A stretch of DNA of 41,549 bases from Paucisalibacillus globulus (lineage in GTDB: Bacteria > Bacillota > Bacilli > Bacillales > Amphibacillaceae): NCBI RefSeq assembly GCF_900184735.1, contig NZ_LT855386.1:353338-394886 (forward strand), given 5' to 3'. The notes below the pieces were generated by a model that searched no databases, had not been told where the DNA came from, and saw only the letters and a program-made list of their open reading frames with translations. Of this stretch, positions 1 through 7,066 are shown one piece after another (positions within the stretch are counted from its first letter, which is position 1; each line of letters begins with the position of its first letter). The translations under genes and the position numbers were made by a program.

Positions 1-345
1 TTACCGTAAATTTCACCAGTTTTCTCGTCTGAAAGCTTCTCCCTGACGTATTCTTTTTGAGATTCCCACTTTTCATTGAGATATACTTTTCGATTGTTTC
101 CCTCTTTCGCCTTTGTACACATGGAGCGTAAAGGGCATCCGGAACAATCTTCGCATTCATAGACTTTAAATTCGCGTTTAAATCCGTATTTGTCGGTTCG
201 ATGGGACACATGGCTGAATAATAATTTCTTTCCATTCGGACAAATGAATGCATCATCCTCTTCATTGTATTCCCAATTGTCTACATGAAAAGCATTGTTT
301 TGTGTTTTCTTTTCTTCTCCTTTCGATACTGATTATATCTAATAA
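1..345 (-). pseudogene. IS1182-family transposase remnant, middle part, frameshifted
   Basis: Minus-strand translation from about 345 down to the window edge reads like the middle of an IS1182-type DDE transposase. It has a KEKKRKHK stretch, then FHVDNWEYNEED, CPNGKKL and a cysteine cluster (CEDCSGCPL...C). The frame shifts by one base near 297-300: the upstream frame runs into a stop after HKTMLFM, while the homologous reading continues one frame over. The protein runs off the left edge at EIYG, just before the C-terminal block, which is instead found inverted at 360-575. Family assignment is from remembered motif order. A dead copy is likely, but the part beyond the edge is unseen. Confidence 0.75.
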
Positions 346-359
346 GAGGTGTTCTATTT

Positions 360-575
360 CTATATCTGAAGGCTAATTTGGGTTTCACTCGAATGTCTGT
401 TAGAGGAAAAGAGAAAGTGATAAATGAATTAGGATTTGCGCTTATGGCGGTAAACTTGAGGAAGTATACCGCAAAAATGGGTAAATCTAGTTTAGGAAAT
501 GGAAATGATTTCAAAAAACTGGTTCCAAGCAATTTTCAATCGCTTAGAACCAGTTTTTTATTACTTTCTGGCTAG
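360..575 (+). pseudogene. IS1182-family transposase C-terminal fragment, inverted
   Basis: The plus-strand frame reads LKANLGFTRMSVRGKEKV and then ELGFALMAVNLRKYTA, the typical C-terminal block of IS1182-type transposases. In an intact protein this would directly follow the sequence seen on the opposite strand at 1-345, so the C-terminus has been inverted or belongs to a second copy. Translation ends at the TAG at 573. The last ~25 codons read through a hairpin (about 513-561) and are probably element end rather than conserved protein. There is no usable start codon or ribosome-binding site, so it is not an independent gene. Confidence 0.72.
513..561. terminator. Hairpin at the end of the IS remnant
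   Basis: AAAAAACTGGTTC pairs with GAACCAGTTTTTT, with an inner AAGC/GCTT extension and a short loop. A T-rich run follows on the plus strand and an A-rich run precedes it, so it could terminate in both directions. It lies just before a half palindrome TGTCCCAGCCTC (579-590). Confidence 0.6.
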
Positions 576-618
576 TTTTGTCCCAGCCTCTTGTGAGCAG
601 AATTTTATATTGCTTTCA

Positions 619-1191
619 CTATGCTGCAGATAGTAGTGTTCTTGGTTGTTTATGAAATAGGAAATATACCGCAACAGTACAAATAATAATAGAAGGAGCA
701 ATATAGCTGATATTATATAAGAATGAATACATCCAAACATTCATTCCTTCAATTGCTGATTCAAAAAATACAATCCCAGCTACAAAATGCGCAACAAACC
801 TTAGAATAGATCCAATAATTACACCAAGTAAAATATAAGAGAAATATGCCTTAGTATTTCCTTCTTTTAATGCATTTTTGATCTTACTTGCGAATATTCC
901 AGCAAAGCCTAATACAGTAAACGCTACTAAATAATCAATTGCACCTTGTAACCAATGCATAATCCAAGCCTGGCCAACAGCTATTTGTAGAACTCCCCAT
1001 AAGAAACCGGATAATAGTCCTCCTTTGATTCCCCAACGAAATGCTACGATGAATATCGGTATCATAGCAAGTGATATAGAACCACCTTGAGCCCATACTT
1101 TAAATGATAAGAATGGAGCTAGGTCTAAGACTAATGCTAAAGCTGTAAATATTGCTACTTCAATTAGAAACAATGTTCGTTTTGAGTTCAC
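619..1191 (-). CDS. thiT: Thiamine ECF transporter substrate-binding (S) component ThiT
   Basis: 190-residue integral membrane protein, the usual size for ThiT (YuaJ), with about six hydrophobic segments. Recognisable blocks are LVLDLAPFLSF, QGGSISLAMIPIF and the tryptophan/histidine stretch GQAWIMHWLQGAIDY. ThiT binds thiamine at the membrane and uses the shared EcfAA'T energising module, which is not encoded here. I chose the GTG start at 1191 because GGGGAGG lies 8 bases upstream. A longer frame back to 1245 would have no ribosome-binding site and would run into the leader. Transcription is controlled by the TPP riboswitch and terminator just upstream, which fits thiamine uptake. Single-gene unit. 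Confidence 0.93.
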   Translation of the reverse strand: MNSKRTLFLIEVAIFTALALVLDLAPFLSFKVWAQGGSISLAMIPIFIVAFRWGIKGGLLSGFLWGVLQIAVGQAWIMHWLQGAIDYLVAFTVLGFAGIFASKIKNALKEGNTKAYFSYILLGVIIGSILRFVAHFVAGIVFFESAIEGMNVWMYSFLYNISYIAPSIIICTVAVYFLFHKQPRTLLSAA

Positions 1192-1246
1192 ACCAAATTC
1201 CTCCCCTGAATGTATTCTAAAATCAAATAAAAGATTTTTAAACACA

Positions 1247-1300
1247 AAAAAAGCAATGCCAAGGGGAAGCTTCCTGATGGGGAATTCCGCTCACATTGCA
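1247..1300 (-). terminator. Riboswitch-controlled terminator of thiT
   Basis: On the minus-strand RNA, GCAATG..GAGCGGAA pairs with TTCCCCTT..CATTGC over about 14 pairs with one mismatch and is followed by seven Ts. It sits between the TPP aptamer and the thiT ribosome-binding site, so it is the expression platform: ligand binding should favour termination. Confidence 0.8.
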
Positions 1301-1323
1301 TACTATATCCATCATAAAAGCCA

Positions 1324-1408
1324 CCATCCCTACGCTAGTATTAACTAACAGGTTCAAAGGGTCTGAACTAATTCGTTCACTCTCAGCCAAAAGGCTCCCC
1401 CTGTGGTC
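1324..1408 (-). promoter_or_regulatory. TPP riboswitch (THI box) upstream of thiT
   Basis: Minus-strand RNA carries the conserved TPP aptamer elements in order: GGGGGAGCC, GGCTGAGAGTGA, GACCCTTTGAACCTGTTAG, then CTAGCGTAGGGA. These match the thi-box consensus (CUGAGA and ACCUGAU-like blocks). With the downstream terminator hairpin it forms a transcription-terminating switch. High thiamine pyrophosphate should turn thiT off. Confidence 0.95.
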
Positions 1409-1435
1409 TTATTTTTCACTTTTTTTGCTACCGTT

Positions 1436-1464
1436 ATTGTAGCTTAAGTTTATACTTTTGGCAA
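1436..1464 (-). promoter_or_regulatory. SigA-type promoter of the thiT leader
   Basis: Read on the minus strand: TTGCCA (1464-1459), a 17-base spacer, then TACAAT (1441-1436). It lies about 30 bases upstream of the first TPP aptamer stem, the expected position. Confidence 0.75.
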
Positions 1465-1474
1465 TTATTCCAGT

Positions 1475-3262
1475 TTAAAGAGAAATAAACTCTTCAACAT
1501 CCTTTACACAAAGCGCAATTGCATTTTCCCAGAAATCAGGCTTTGTTAGATCAACTTTCAGGTGCTTCATTGCTAGGTCCTCCACATTCATTCGACCCGT
1601 ATCACGTAATAATGCTATATAGTCATCCTCAAAACTATTATTACTATTTTGCGCATGTGCATAGATTCCTAGACTAAATAAATATCCAAATGTGTATGGG
1701 AAATTGTAAAAAGGTGTACCTGTTATATGAAAATGTAGCTTCGATGCCCAGAATGTTGAATCATACTCACTAAGAGCGTCACAATATGCTTCTTTCTGTG
1801 CTTCAACCATCAATTCATTAAGTCTATTAACAGAAACCATCCCTTGTTTACGTTCCTCATAAAATCTAGTTTCGAATAGGAACCTGGCATGAATATTCAT
1901 GAAGAAAGCTATACTACGTTGTATCTTATCTTCTAATAACTCTAGTTTCTCTTGTTTAGACTCAGCACTCTTTACCGTTGCATCCGCAACGATCATTTCT
2001 GCAAAAGTGGAAGCTGTTTCTGCAACATTCATAGCATATCCCTGGTTTAGTCCATGCATGTCATTCATAACATGTTGGTGGTATGCATGTCCTAATTCGT
2101 GTGCAAGTGTAGATATATTAGATGATGTCCCAGAGTATGTCATAAACACTCTAGTTTGTTGGCTATCTGGGAAGCTAGTACAGAACCCACCCGGTCGTTT
2201 ACCAGAACGGTCTTCTGCTTCAATCCACTGCTTTTCGAAGGCCATCTGAGCAAACTCCGACATTTTCGGGCTGAACTTCCTAAAATTATCGATAATAAAA
2301 TTGGCACCTTCTGAATAAGGTACTGTTTTAACGGTTTTAGATAGTGGTGCACCAATATCATAAATCGCTAATTTTTCTTTTCCGAGTATGTCTGCCTTTT
2401 TATTTAAATACTTTACGAAATGCTTCTTATTATCGGTTATCGCGCTCCACATTGCATCCAACGTTTCTTTTTTCATTCGGTTAATCTTAAGTGGTTCTTT
2501 TAAGACATCGTCCCAACCACGATGCTTGTATTTTTGCAATCGAAAACCAGCCAAATGATTGAGGGTTTGTCCAAACAGGTCAGAATTATTATTCCATGCA
2601 TTACTCATTTGATTGAAAACATGTTTACGGAAATTGGAGTCTGGATTACTTAATTTATTCGCTGCCTGCCCAACTGAAAAGGACTTAATCTCTTCCCCTT
2701 CGGTAATTTCTACTGTCATATTACCAACTATTGTTTGATACATTTGCCCCCAGGCATTGTAACCATCCACTGCCAAGTCATTAATAATAAGCTCTTGCTC
2801 AGAAGGAAGTAGTTCCTTAGCTCCTTCTCTTGTTTCATTAAGTACAAAAACTACCTCTTGCAATTCGTCTGCAGTTAATATTTCAGTCCATGTATTGTCA
2901 GGAATAGAAATTAACTTCTGATTGAAAGCAGTACGGATACTACCCATTTTTGCAGCTAAATCATTTCGTTTTCCAACTAATAAATTAGCTGCTGCATCTT
3001 TCACATCTTGTGCACTTAAACAACTTATGTATGCAAAGGATTCTCGTAATTTTTTCATAGTAGATTCAAGCTTCTTTACAATGTTAACTAATAATAAGGT
3101 ATTTGTATTTTCATCTGGATGATATCCGTTAATAAGAGAGGATAATTCATCCATTTCACCATCTACTATTTTAAGATAATCCTGAAATTCCTTTGATTCA
3201 CTACCCCCAGGGAAAATAACATCTAAATCCCATGTTTTCTTGTAATCACTAGTCTGTTGCAT
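1475..3262 (-). CDS. M3B-family oligoendopeptidase (PepF-like)
   Basis: 595-residue cytoplasmic zinc metallopeptidase. The active-site motif HELGH lies at about residues 388-392 in STLAHELGHAYHQH, where the two His are zinc ligands and the Glu is catalytic. The C-terminal FYNFPYTFGYLFSLG block is typical of the M3B PepF branch, which cleaves short peptides. The start is the ATG at 3262 with GAGGAGA six bases upstream. An open frame extends 52 codons further (to 3418), but it is AT-rich, lacks a ribosome-binding site and overlaps the terminator of the upstream gene, so I reject it. Possible substrates include imported signalling peptides, but nothing in the context shows this. Confidence 0.93.
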   Translation of the reverse strand: MQQTSDYKKTWDLDVIFPGGSESKEFQDYLKIVDGEMDELSSLINGYHPDENTNTLLLVNIVKKLESTMKKLRESFAYISCLSAQDVKDAAANLLVGKRNDLAAKMGSIRTAFNQKLISIPDNTWTEILTADELQEVVFVLNETREGAKELLPSEQELIINDLAVDGYNAWGQMYQTIVGNMTVEITEGEEIKSFSVGQAANKLSNPDSNFRKHVFNQMSNAWNNNSDLFGQTLNHLAGFRLQKYKHRGWDDVLKEPLKINRMKKETLDAMWSAITDNKKHFVKYLNKKADILGKEKLAIYDIGAPLSKTVKTVPYSEGANFIIDNFRKFSPKMSEFAQMAFEKQWIEAEDRSGKRPGGFCTSFPDSQQTRVFMTYSGTSSNISTLAHELGHAYHQHVMNDMHGLNQGYAMNVAETASTFAEMIVADATVKSAESKQEKLELLEDKIQRSIAFFMNIHARFLFETRFYEERKQGMVSVNRLNELMVEAQKEAYCDALSEYDSTFWASKLHFHITGTPFYNFPYTFGYLFSLGIYAHAQNSNNSFEDDYIALLRDTGRMNVEDLAMKHLKVDLTKPDFWENAIALCVKDVEEFISL

Positions 3263-3386
3263 TAAATCTCTCCTCATTTTAAAATTATAATTAATTAGTA
3301 TTTTACCAATATATGCATTATTTTTCACTAAGAATATTTTGGAAATCGAAATATTTCTATTCCGAAATAAATATATTTCAAATAAT

Positions 3387-3422
3387 AAGGATGTCTTACC
3401 TAAATCCAGGTAAGACATCCTT
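3387..3422 (-). terminator. Terminator after the endolysin gene
   Basis: Perfect 15-base inverted repeat AAGGATGTCTTACCT / AGGTAAGACATCCTT with a 6-base loop, directly after the stop codon of the amidase gene. Confidence 0.85.
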
Positions 3423-3427
3423 ATTAA

Positions 3428-4861
3428 CTATTGCTTATTAGAAATAGTTGCACCTGTGCTTGGGTGAGCATAAATTTGGACCTTGCCAAAATCACCGGTT
3501 TGAATTATATACACATGTGCCTGTGTTGTACCAAGAATTTTATACGATAGCCCTCCGAATTTCTTCGGATTTAGGAAACCTTTTTCATTACCCTTTACCG
3601 GAGAAGTATTTAATGGATATACACGCCATGAGCTCTCCGATTTAGGTAAATGCAAATACCGATCTCCAGTATTTTTAACGTCACTATTTGATGCACGTCT
3701 ATCCTCATCAGAGATTGTGGATGCAGTATTAGGGCCTGCATAGATTTGTACTCTTCCAAAGTCAGAAGTTTCAATAATATAAACATGTGCTCCTGTACTA
3801 CCTAATATCTCGTACGTTAGGCCACCAAATTTCTTCGGATTTAAGAAACCTACCTCATTCCCTTTAACTGGATCTACCCCTATTGGGTACACTCTCCAAG
3901 AGCTTTCACTAGCTGATAAGTGTAAATGTTTTTCTGTCTTTTCGTCAGTGTTAGTTGAAGGGCTGGTTGTGGATGAGCCCGGACTGCTATTAATAACTGC
4001 ACCTGTACTTGGATGCCCGTATATTTGCACCCTACCAAAATCACTTGTTTGTATAATGTAAACATGTGCTTGAGGCTGACCAAGAATTTCATAGGTTAGT
4101 CCCCCGAACTTAGCTGGATTCAGAAATCCTTTTTCATTACCTTTCACAGGAGCTACATCAACAGGGTATACACGCCATGAATTCTCAGAAGCTGGTAAAT
4201 GGATGTACTGTCCGGTAGACCCATTTGATCCACCACCTGGATTACTTGGTACTGGCGCAGGATTTATCGGTATATTGACATCTTGTTCCTCCCCTGATGG
4301 AGTTCGGTACGTGTATCCAGCATAGTCACAAAAAGCTTTTACAACCGCTTCTGCATATTTGAGATGATTATTACGCAGTTGCTGTATATCATCTCCTGGT
4401 GAATCAGCAAATCCATACTCGATTATATTAGTCACTACATTTCCAGTTTCTCTAATCATAAAATAATAATCCAAACTAGAATTCCCTGGAAGTGTACGTG
4501 TGAATACACGTCTAATATTTTGACCTGCTTTCCTTAATTCATCTGCAATTTTTTGAGCAATTGCTTTCCCGTCATAAATAGAGTGAATGACTTCTGCTCC
4601 GTCACCACCACCGGCATTTAAGTGATTGGAGTGACAATATTTCGCCCCGCTATCACGAACAATCCTTGTTCTTTCATCGGGAGAAAGGTATTTGTCAGTT
4701 GTTCTTGTAATTGCAACTGGAACCCCTAAATCTCTATATCGATTGTATTGATACAACGAAATCTTTAATGCTAAATCCTTTTCTTTCCAATAACGATTCG
4801 TACCACCACCCGGGTCCCTACCACCATGTCCCGGGTCAATGATTAAGATTGGTCTTGCCAT
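3428..4861 (-). CDS. Phage-type endolysin: Amidase_3 N-acetylmuramoyl-L-alanine amidase with three C-terminal repeats
   Basis: 477 residues. Residues 1-175 form an Amidase_3 domain that cuts the MurNAc-L-Ala bond. Zinc ligands are H12 (DPGHGG), E27 and H80 (SNHLNA), and the catalytic E148 lies in NIIEYGF. A Pro/Ser/Gly linker follows, then three copies of a ~62-residue module (about 221-282, 314-375, 404-466), each with SWRVYP, VKGNE.GFLNP.KFGGL and HVYIIQT.DFG.VQIY. These are probably cell-wall-binding modules. There is no signal peptide, as in holin-dependent endolysins. The start ATG overlaps the 3' end of the upstream holin gene by 26 bases, so the two are translationally coupled. No other phage genes are nearby. 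Confidence 0.9.
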   Translation of the reverse strand: MARPILIIDPGHGGRDPGGGTNRYWKEKDLALKISLYQYNRYRDLGVPVAITRTTDKYLSPDERTRIVRDSGAKYCHSNHLNAGGGDGAEVIHSIYDGKAIAQKIADELRKAGQNIRRVFTRTLPGNSSLDYYFMIRETGNVVTNIIEYGFADSPGDDIQQLRNNHLKYAEAVVKAFCDYAGYTYRTPSGEEQDVNIPINPAPVPSNPGGGSNGSTGQYIHLPASENSWRVYPVDVAPVKGNEKGFLNPAKFGGLTYEILGQPQAHVYIIQTSDFGRVQIYGHPSTGAVINSSPGSSTTSPSTNTDEKTEKHLHLSASESSWRVYPIGVDPVKGNEVGFLNPKKFGGLTYEILGSTGAHVYIIETSDFGRVQIYAGPNTASTISDEDRRASNSDVKNTGDRYLHLPKSESSWRVYPLNTSPVKGNEKGFLNPKKFGGLSYKILGTTQAHVYIIQTGDFGKVQIYAHPSTGATISNKQ

Positions 4862-5111
4862 TAGATTTTCTCTCCTTTACTTTAATTAGACCTTTATCTC
4901 GTAATGCATCCCTCTGAGCAATTCCTCTCTTTGTTATATAGTTATTTTTAAACCAAGTATTTAGTGCAACAATTATTGTAAAAATTGAAGCAACAACTTG
5001 TTCTAATGTCTCACTATCTATTGGAAGTGGTGATTTTCCAAAGATAACTAGTATTTGGTTAATTAACGCCAAAAAAAGTATGGACGTGCGAATGACCGTA
5101 CCTTTGTCCAC
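4836..5111 (-). CDS. SPP1-family holin
   Basis: 91 residues. It opens MDKGTVIRTSILFLALINQ and continues into FGKSPLPIDSE, the pattern of the SPP1-type phage holins, with two hydrophobic segments (about 9-25 and 38-56) and a charged C-terminus. Holins open the membrane so that a signal-less endolysin can reach the wall. The start is GTG at 5111 with AAAGGAGGTG seven bases upstream. The end overlaps the endolysin gene. The pair stands alone between pepF and yceI, so it is a domesticated or remnant lysis cassette rather than part of a prophage visible here. Confidence 0.88.
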   Translation of the reverse strand: MDKGTVIRTSILFLALINQILVIFGKSPLPIDSETLEQVVASIFTIIVALNTWFKNNYITKRGIAQRDALRDKGLIKVKERKSNGKTNLNH

Positions 5112-5291
5112 TTTTTTCCACCTCCTTTAATAGGTATATACTATTATTTTCATTCCTGAACTATTTCGTGACGGCGAATGTCCATAAGAATGAATCTTCA
5201 TAACTATATTCGAATATTTTCTTAAGAAGGTGGCAAAAGAAAATCATAAACCAAAACTAAAATTAATTAAAAATAAATTAATTAAAGATAC

Positions 5292-5320
5292 TTGACTTGC
5301 GACTATTATGCATATATACT
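5292..5320 (+). promoter_or_regulatory. SigA-type promoter of yceI
   Basis: TTGACT (5292-5297), a 17-base spacer, then TATACT (5315-5320). Just downstream lies TTACGTAAAGTAA (5324-5336), an imperfect palindrome in operator position. The regulator is unknown. Confidence 0.75.
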
Positions 5321-5370
5321 TAGTTACGTAAAGTAAGTTAAGGAAATTTAATAACAAACAGGAGGAATTT

Positions 5371-5907
5371 ATGATGACTAAAGCAGTATGGAATGTAGAC
5401 AAAAGCCATAGCGCATTAGAATTTACTGTAAAACACATGATGATTTCAAAAGTTAGAGGATCGTTCACTAATTTTGATGCAACAATCGAAGCTAATCCAG
5501 ATGACTTAACAGATGCAAGAATTGAATTCTCTGTTGATGTAAATAGTATTAATACTCAAAATGAGGATCGCGATAATCACTTACGTTCTAACGACTTCTT
5601 TGATATCTCAAATCATCCAAAAATGACATTTGTTGCAACTAATATTAAACGAAAATCAGACGACGAATATGCTGTTACAGGTGATTTTTCTCTTCGTGGA
5701 GTTACAAAACCTGTTACATTTGATGTAACCGTCGAAGGTGTCGGTAAAGATCCTTGGGGAAATGAAGTAGCAGGTTTCAGTGGCTCAACAAAACTAAACC
5801 GTAAAGACTTCGGTCTTGTATGGAACGCTGCACTTGAAACAGGTGGAGTACTTGTTGGAGAAGAAGTAAAAATAAATATTGAATTAGAAGCTCATAAACA
5901 AGGTTAA
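5371..5907 (+). CDS. YceI-family lipocalin-like protein
   Basis: 178 residues. It begins with W.VDKSHSALEFTVKHMM and contains DFFDISNHPKMTF, LRGVTKPVTFDV and SGSTKLNRKDFGLVWN, the regular signature of the YceI fold, a beta-barrel that binds polyisoprenoid-like lipids. There is no signal peptide, so it is probably cytoplasmic, unlike the periplasmic E. coli YceI. The ribosome-binding site AGGAGG precedes the double ATG (5371/5374); either could be used. It has its own promoter and a shared terminator. The physiological role is not known in Bacillaceae; related genes often respond to stress, and the operator-like site hints at regulation. Confidence 0.9.
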   Translation: MMTKAVWNVDKSHSALEFTVKHMMISKVRGSFTNFDATIEANPDDLTDARIEFSVDVNSINTQNEDRDNHLRSNDFFDISNHPKMTFVATNIKRKSDDEYAVTGDFSLRGVTKPVTFDVTVEGVGKDPWGNEVAGFSGSTKLNRKDFGLVWNAALETGGVLVGEEVKINIELEAHKQG

Positions 5908-5942
5908 ATTAAGATTTACTAGATAACTGTTTTACCTTTATA

Positions 5943-5985
5943 AAAAGGACCATTCCTCCGTGTAATTAGGAGGAATGGTCCTTTT
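5943..5985. terminator. Bidirectional terminator between yceI and the vanW-like gene
   Basis: AAGGACCATTCCTCC pairs perfectly with GGAGGAATGGTCCTT, with A and T runs on both sides. Its right arm overlaps the last codons of the minus-strand vanW-like gene. Confidence 0.9.
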
Positions 5986-6847
5986 TTCGATTAACTGTTG
6001 CATAATCTGATGTAAAAATTCTTACAATCATTTTTCCATCAATAGCTTTTGCACGTATTAATATCGGATAGCTATACTCGTTCTTGAAAATGAAGTCAGG
6101 CCCCCACCAACTTACTGTCGCATCCTTCCCTGGTGGAACATACGGTACTGAACGACTATGAGAATACCTCTCAACTATCTCAATTCCTTCAATAGAAACG
6201 GCATTAAATAGAGTGGATGAAACTTGGCATATACCTCCACCAATGTCTTCAGATAACTCCCCCTTTACAATCACAGGAGCTCTCTTATATCCTTTTTCAA
6301 CTGTTCGCTTCCCTACTACCTCATTAAAGGAAAACGTTTCTCCTGGAAAAATCACATGATTATTGATGGCCTCTGCAGCTAGTTGAATATTATGAGAACG
6401 TTCTCGATTGCTAGTACGAAAGTAGGTAAGATAATTTCCGATTTCATTAGAACTAATATCAGTCAGTAATTCAGTATCCACCCTAGGATAAACTAGCTTT
6501 TTAGGCACTTTCATTTCGAACGAAACATCACTATAAAAAAACTCATAAAAAAAACGTATAAAGTTACGGCGATCTAACGATAAGCCTACTTTTTCTGGAA
6601 CAATATTCCAAGAATCATCTAATGTAGCATTAACTGGTTCTTTATATATTTGTTCTTCAAGTCGTTCAAGTAATAAGGACAATTTTTCACGATCAAGAAA
6701 TATAGAATCTATATGACGATATGTAAAATCACTTCGTATAAGTGTTTCATTTACATTATTATCCGAAATTACCAATCGGTTCTCCGCAGCAGTATTCATT
6801 CCAGTAAAAATAATAATTAAAAGTATCAGTACTATTATCCTTTTCAT
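5966..6847 (-). CDS. VanW-family protein, secreted or membrane-anchored
   Basis: 293 residues. An N-terminal hydrophobic segment (residues 3-21) acts as a signal or anchor. The C-terminal half is a VanW domain with FPGETFSFNEVVGKR, then GGGICQVSSTLFNA and RYSHSRSVPYVPPGKDATVSW. VanW domains occur in exported cell-wall-associated proteins of Firmicutes; the biochemical role is unsettled. The start ATG has AGGAGGTG about 12 bases upstream, a slightly long spacing. The terminator shared with yceI lies inside its 3' end. This is not evidence of vancomycin resistance: no van ligase genes are present. Confidence 0.88.
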   Translation of the reverse strand: MKRIIVLILLIIIFTGMNTAAENRLVISDNNVNETLIRSDFTYRHIDSIFLDREKLSLLLERLEEQIYKEPVNATLDDSWNIVPEKVGLSLDRRNFIRFFYEFFYSDVSFEMKVPKKLVYPRVDTELLTDISSNEIGNYLTYFRTSNRERSHNIQLAAEAINNHVIFPGETFSFNEVVGKRTVEKGYKRAPVIVKGELSEDIGGGICQVSSTLFNAVSIEGIEIVERYSHSRSVPYVPPGKDATVSWWGPDFIFKNEYSYPILIRAKAIDGKMIVRIFTSDYATVNRKKDHSS

Positions 6848-6905
6848 TAATGGTCTGCACCTCCTGACTTTAGTATCTGAAAAAAACCATAATTAATGTA
6901 ACAAA

Positions 6906-6935
6906 CCCCACCTCACTACAGGCAGCAAGGTGGGG
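6906..6935 (-). terminator. Terminator of the small membrane peptide and ndh unit
   Basis: CCCCACCT / AGGTGGGG hairpin followed on the minus strand by a short T run. It lies just after the stop codon of the 32-residue ORF. Confidence 0.65.
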
Positions 6936-6939
6936 AAAA

Positions 6940-7038
6940 TTATCTAAAATCCCGCTTATCTTCTAATGAACGACAAGTGACCATATAGCCAATCATGGCC
7001 GATAGTCCAATTAAAAACCATTTCCATATTTTTTTCAT
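6940..7038 (-). CDS. 32-residue single-pass membrane peptide
   Basis: The minus-strand frame gives MKKIWKWFLIGLSAMIGYMV followed by TCRSLEDKRDFR: a positively charged start, one hydrophobic helix (about residues 6-20) and a charged tail. The ATG has GAGGTGG five bases upstream. It begins 28 bases after the stop of the NADH dehydrogenase gene and ends at a terminator, so it is probably the last gene of that unit. It could be a small partner of the dehydrogenase or the membrane, but no family is recognised. Confidence 0.6.
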   Translation of the reverse strand: MKKIWKWFLIGLSAMIGYMVTCRSLEDKRDFR

Positions 7039-7066
7039 GAAACCACCTCATTTAGATAAAAAACTG

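Noticed and set aside
3263-3418. 52-codon upstream extension of the oligoendopeptidase
   Set aside because: The internal ATG has a strong ribosome-binding site; the extension is AT-rich, has none, and overlaps the endolysin terminator.
3428-5111. Prophage
   Set aside because: Only holin and endolysin are present; flanking genes are ordinary chromosomal genes, with no integrase, capsid or tail genes or attachment repeats seen.
5324-5336. Named operator downstream of the yceI promoter
   Set aside because: The TTAC...GTAA palindrome is imperfect and matches no regulator consensus I can state with confidence; noted within the promoter entry only.
5966-6847. Vancomycin resistance gene from the VanW domain
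   Set aside because: VanW-domain proteins are widespread in Firmicutes and no vanHAX-like genes are nearby.
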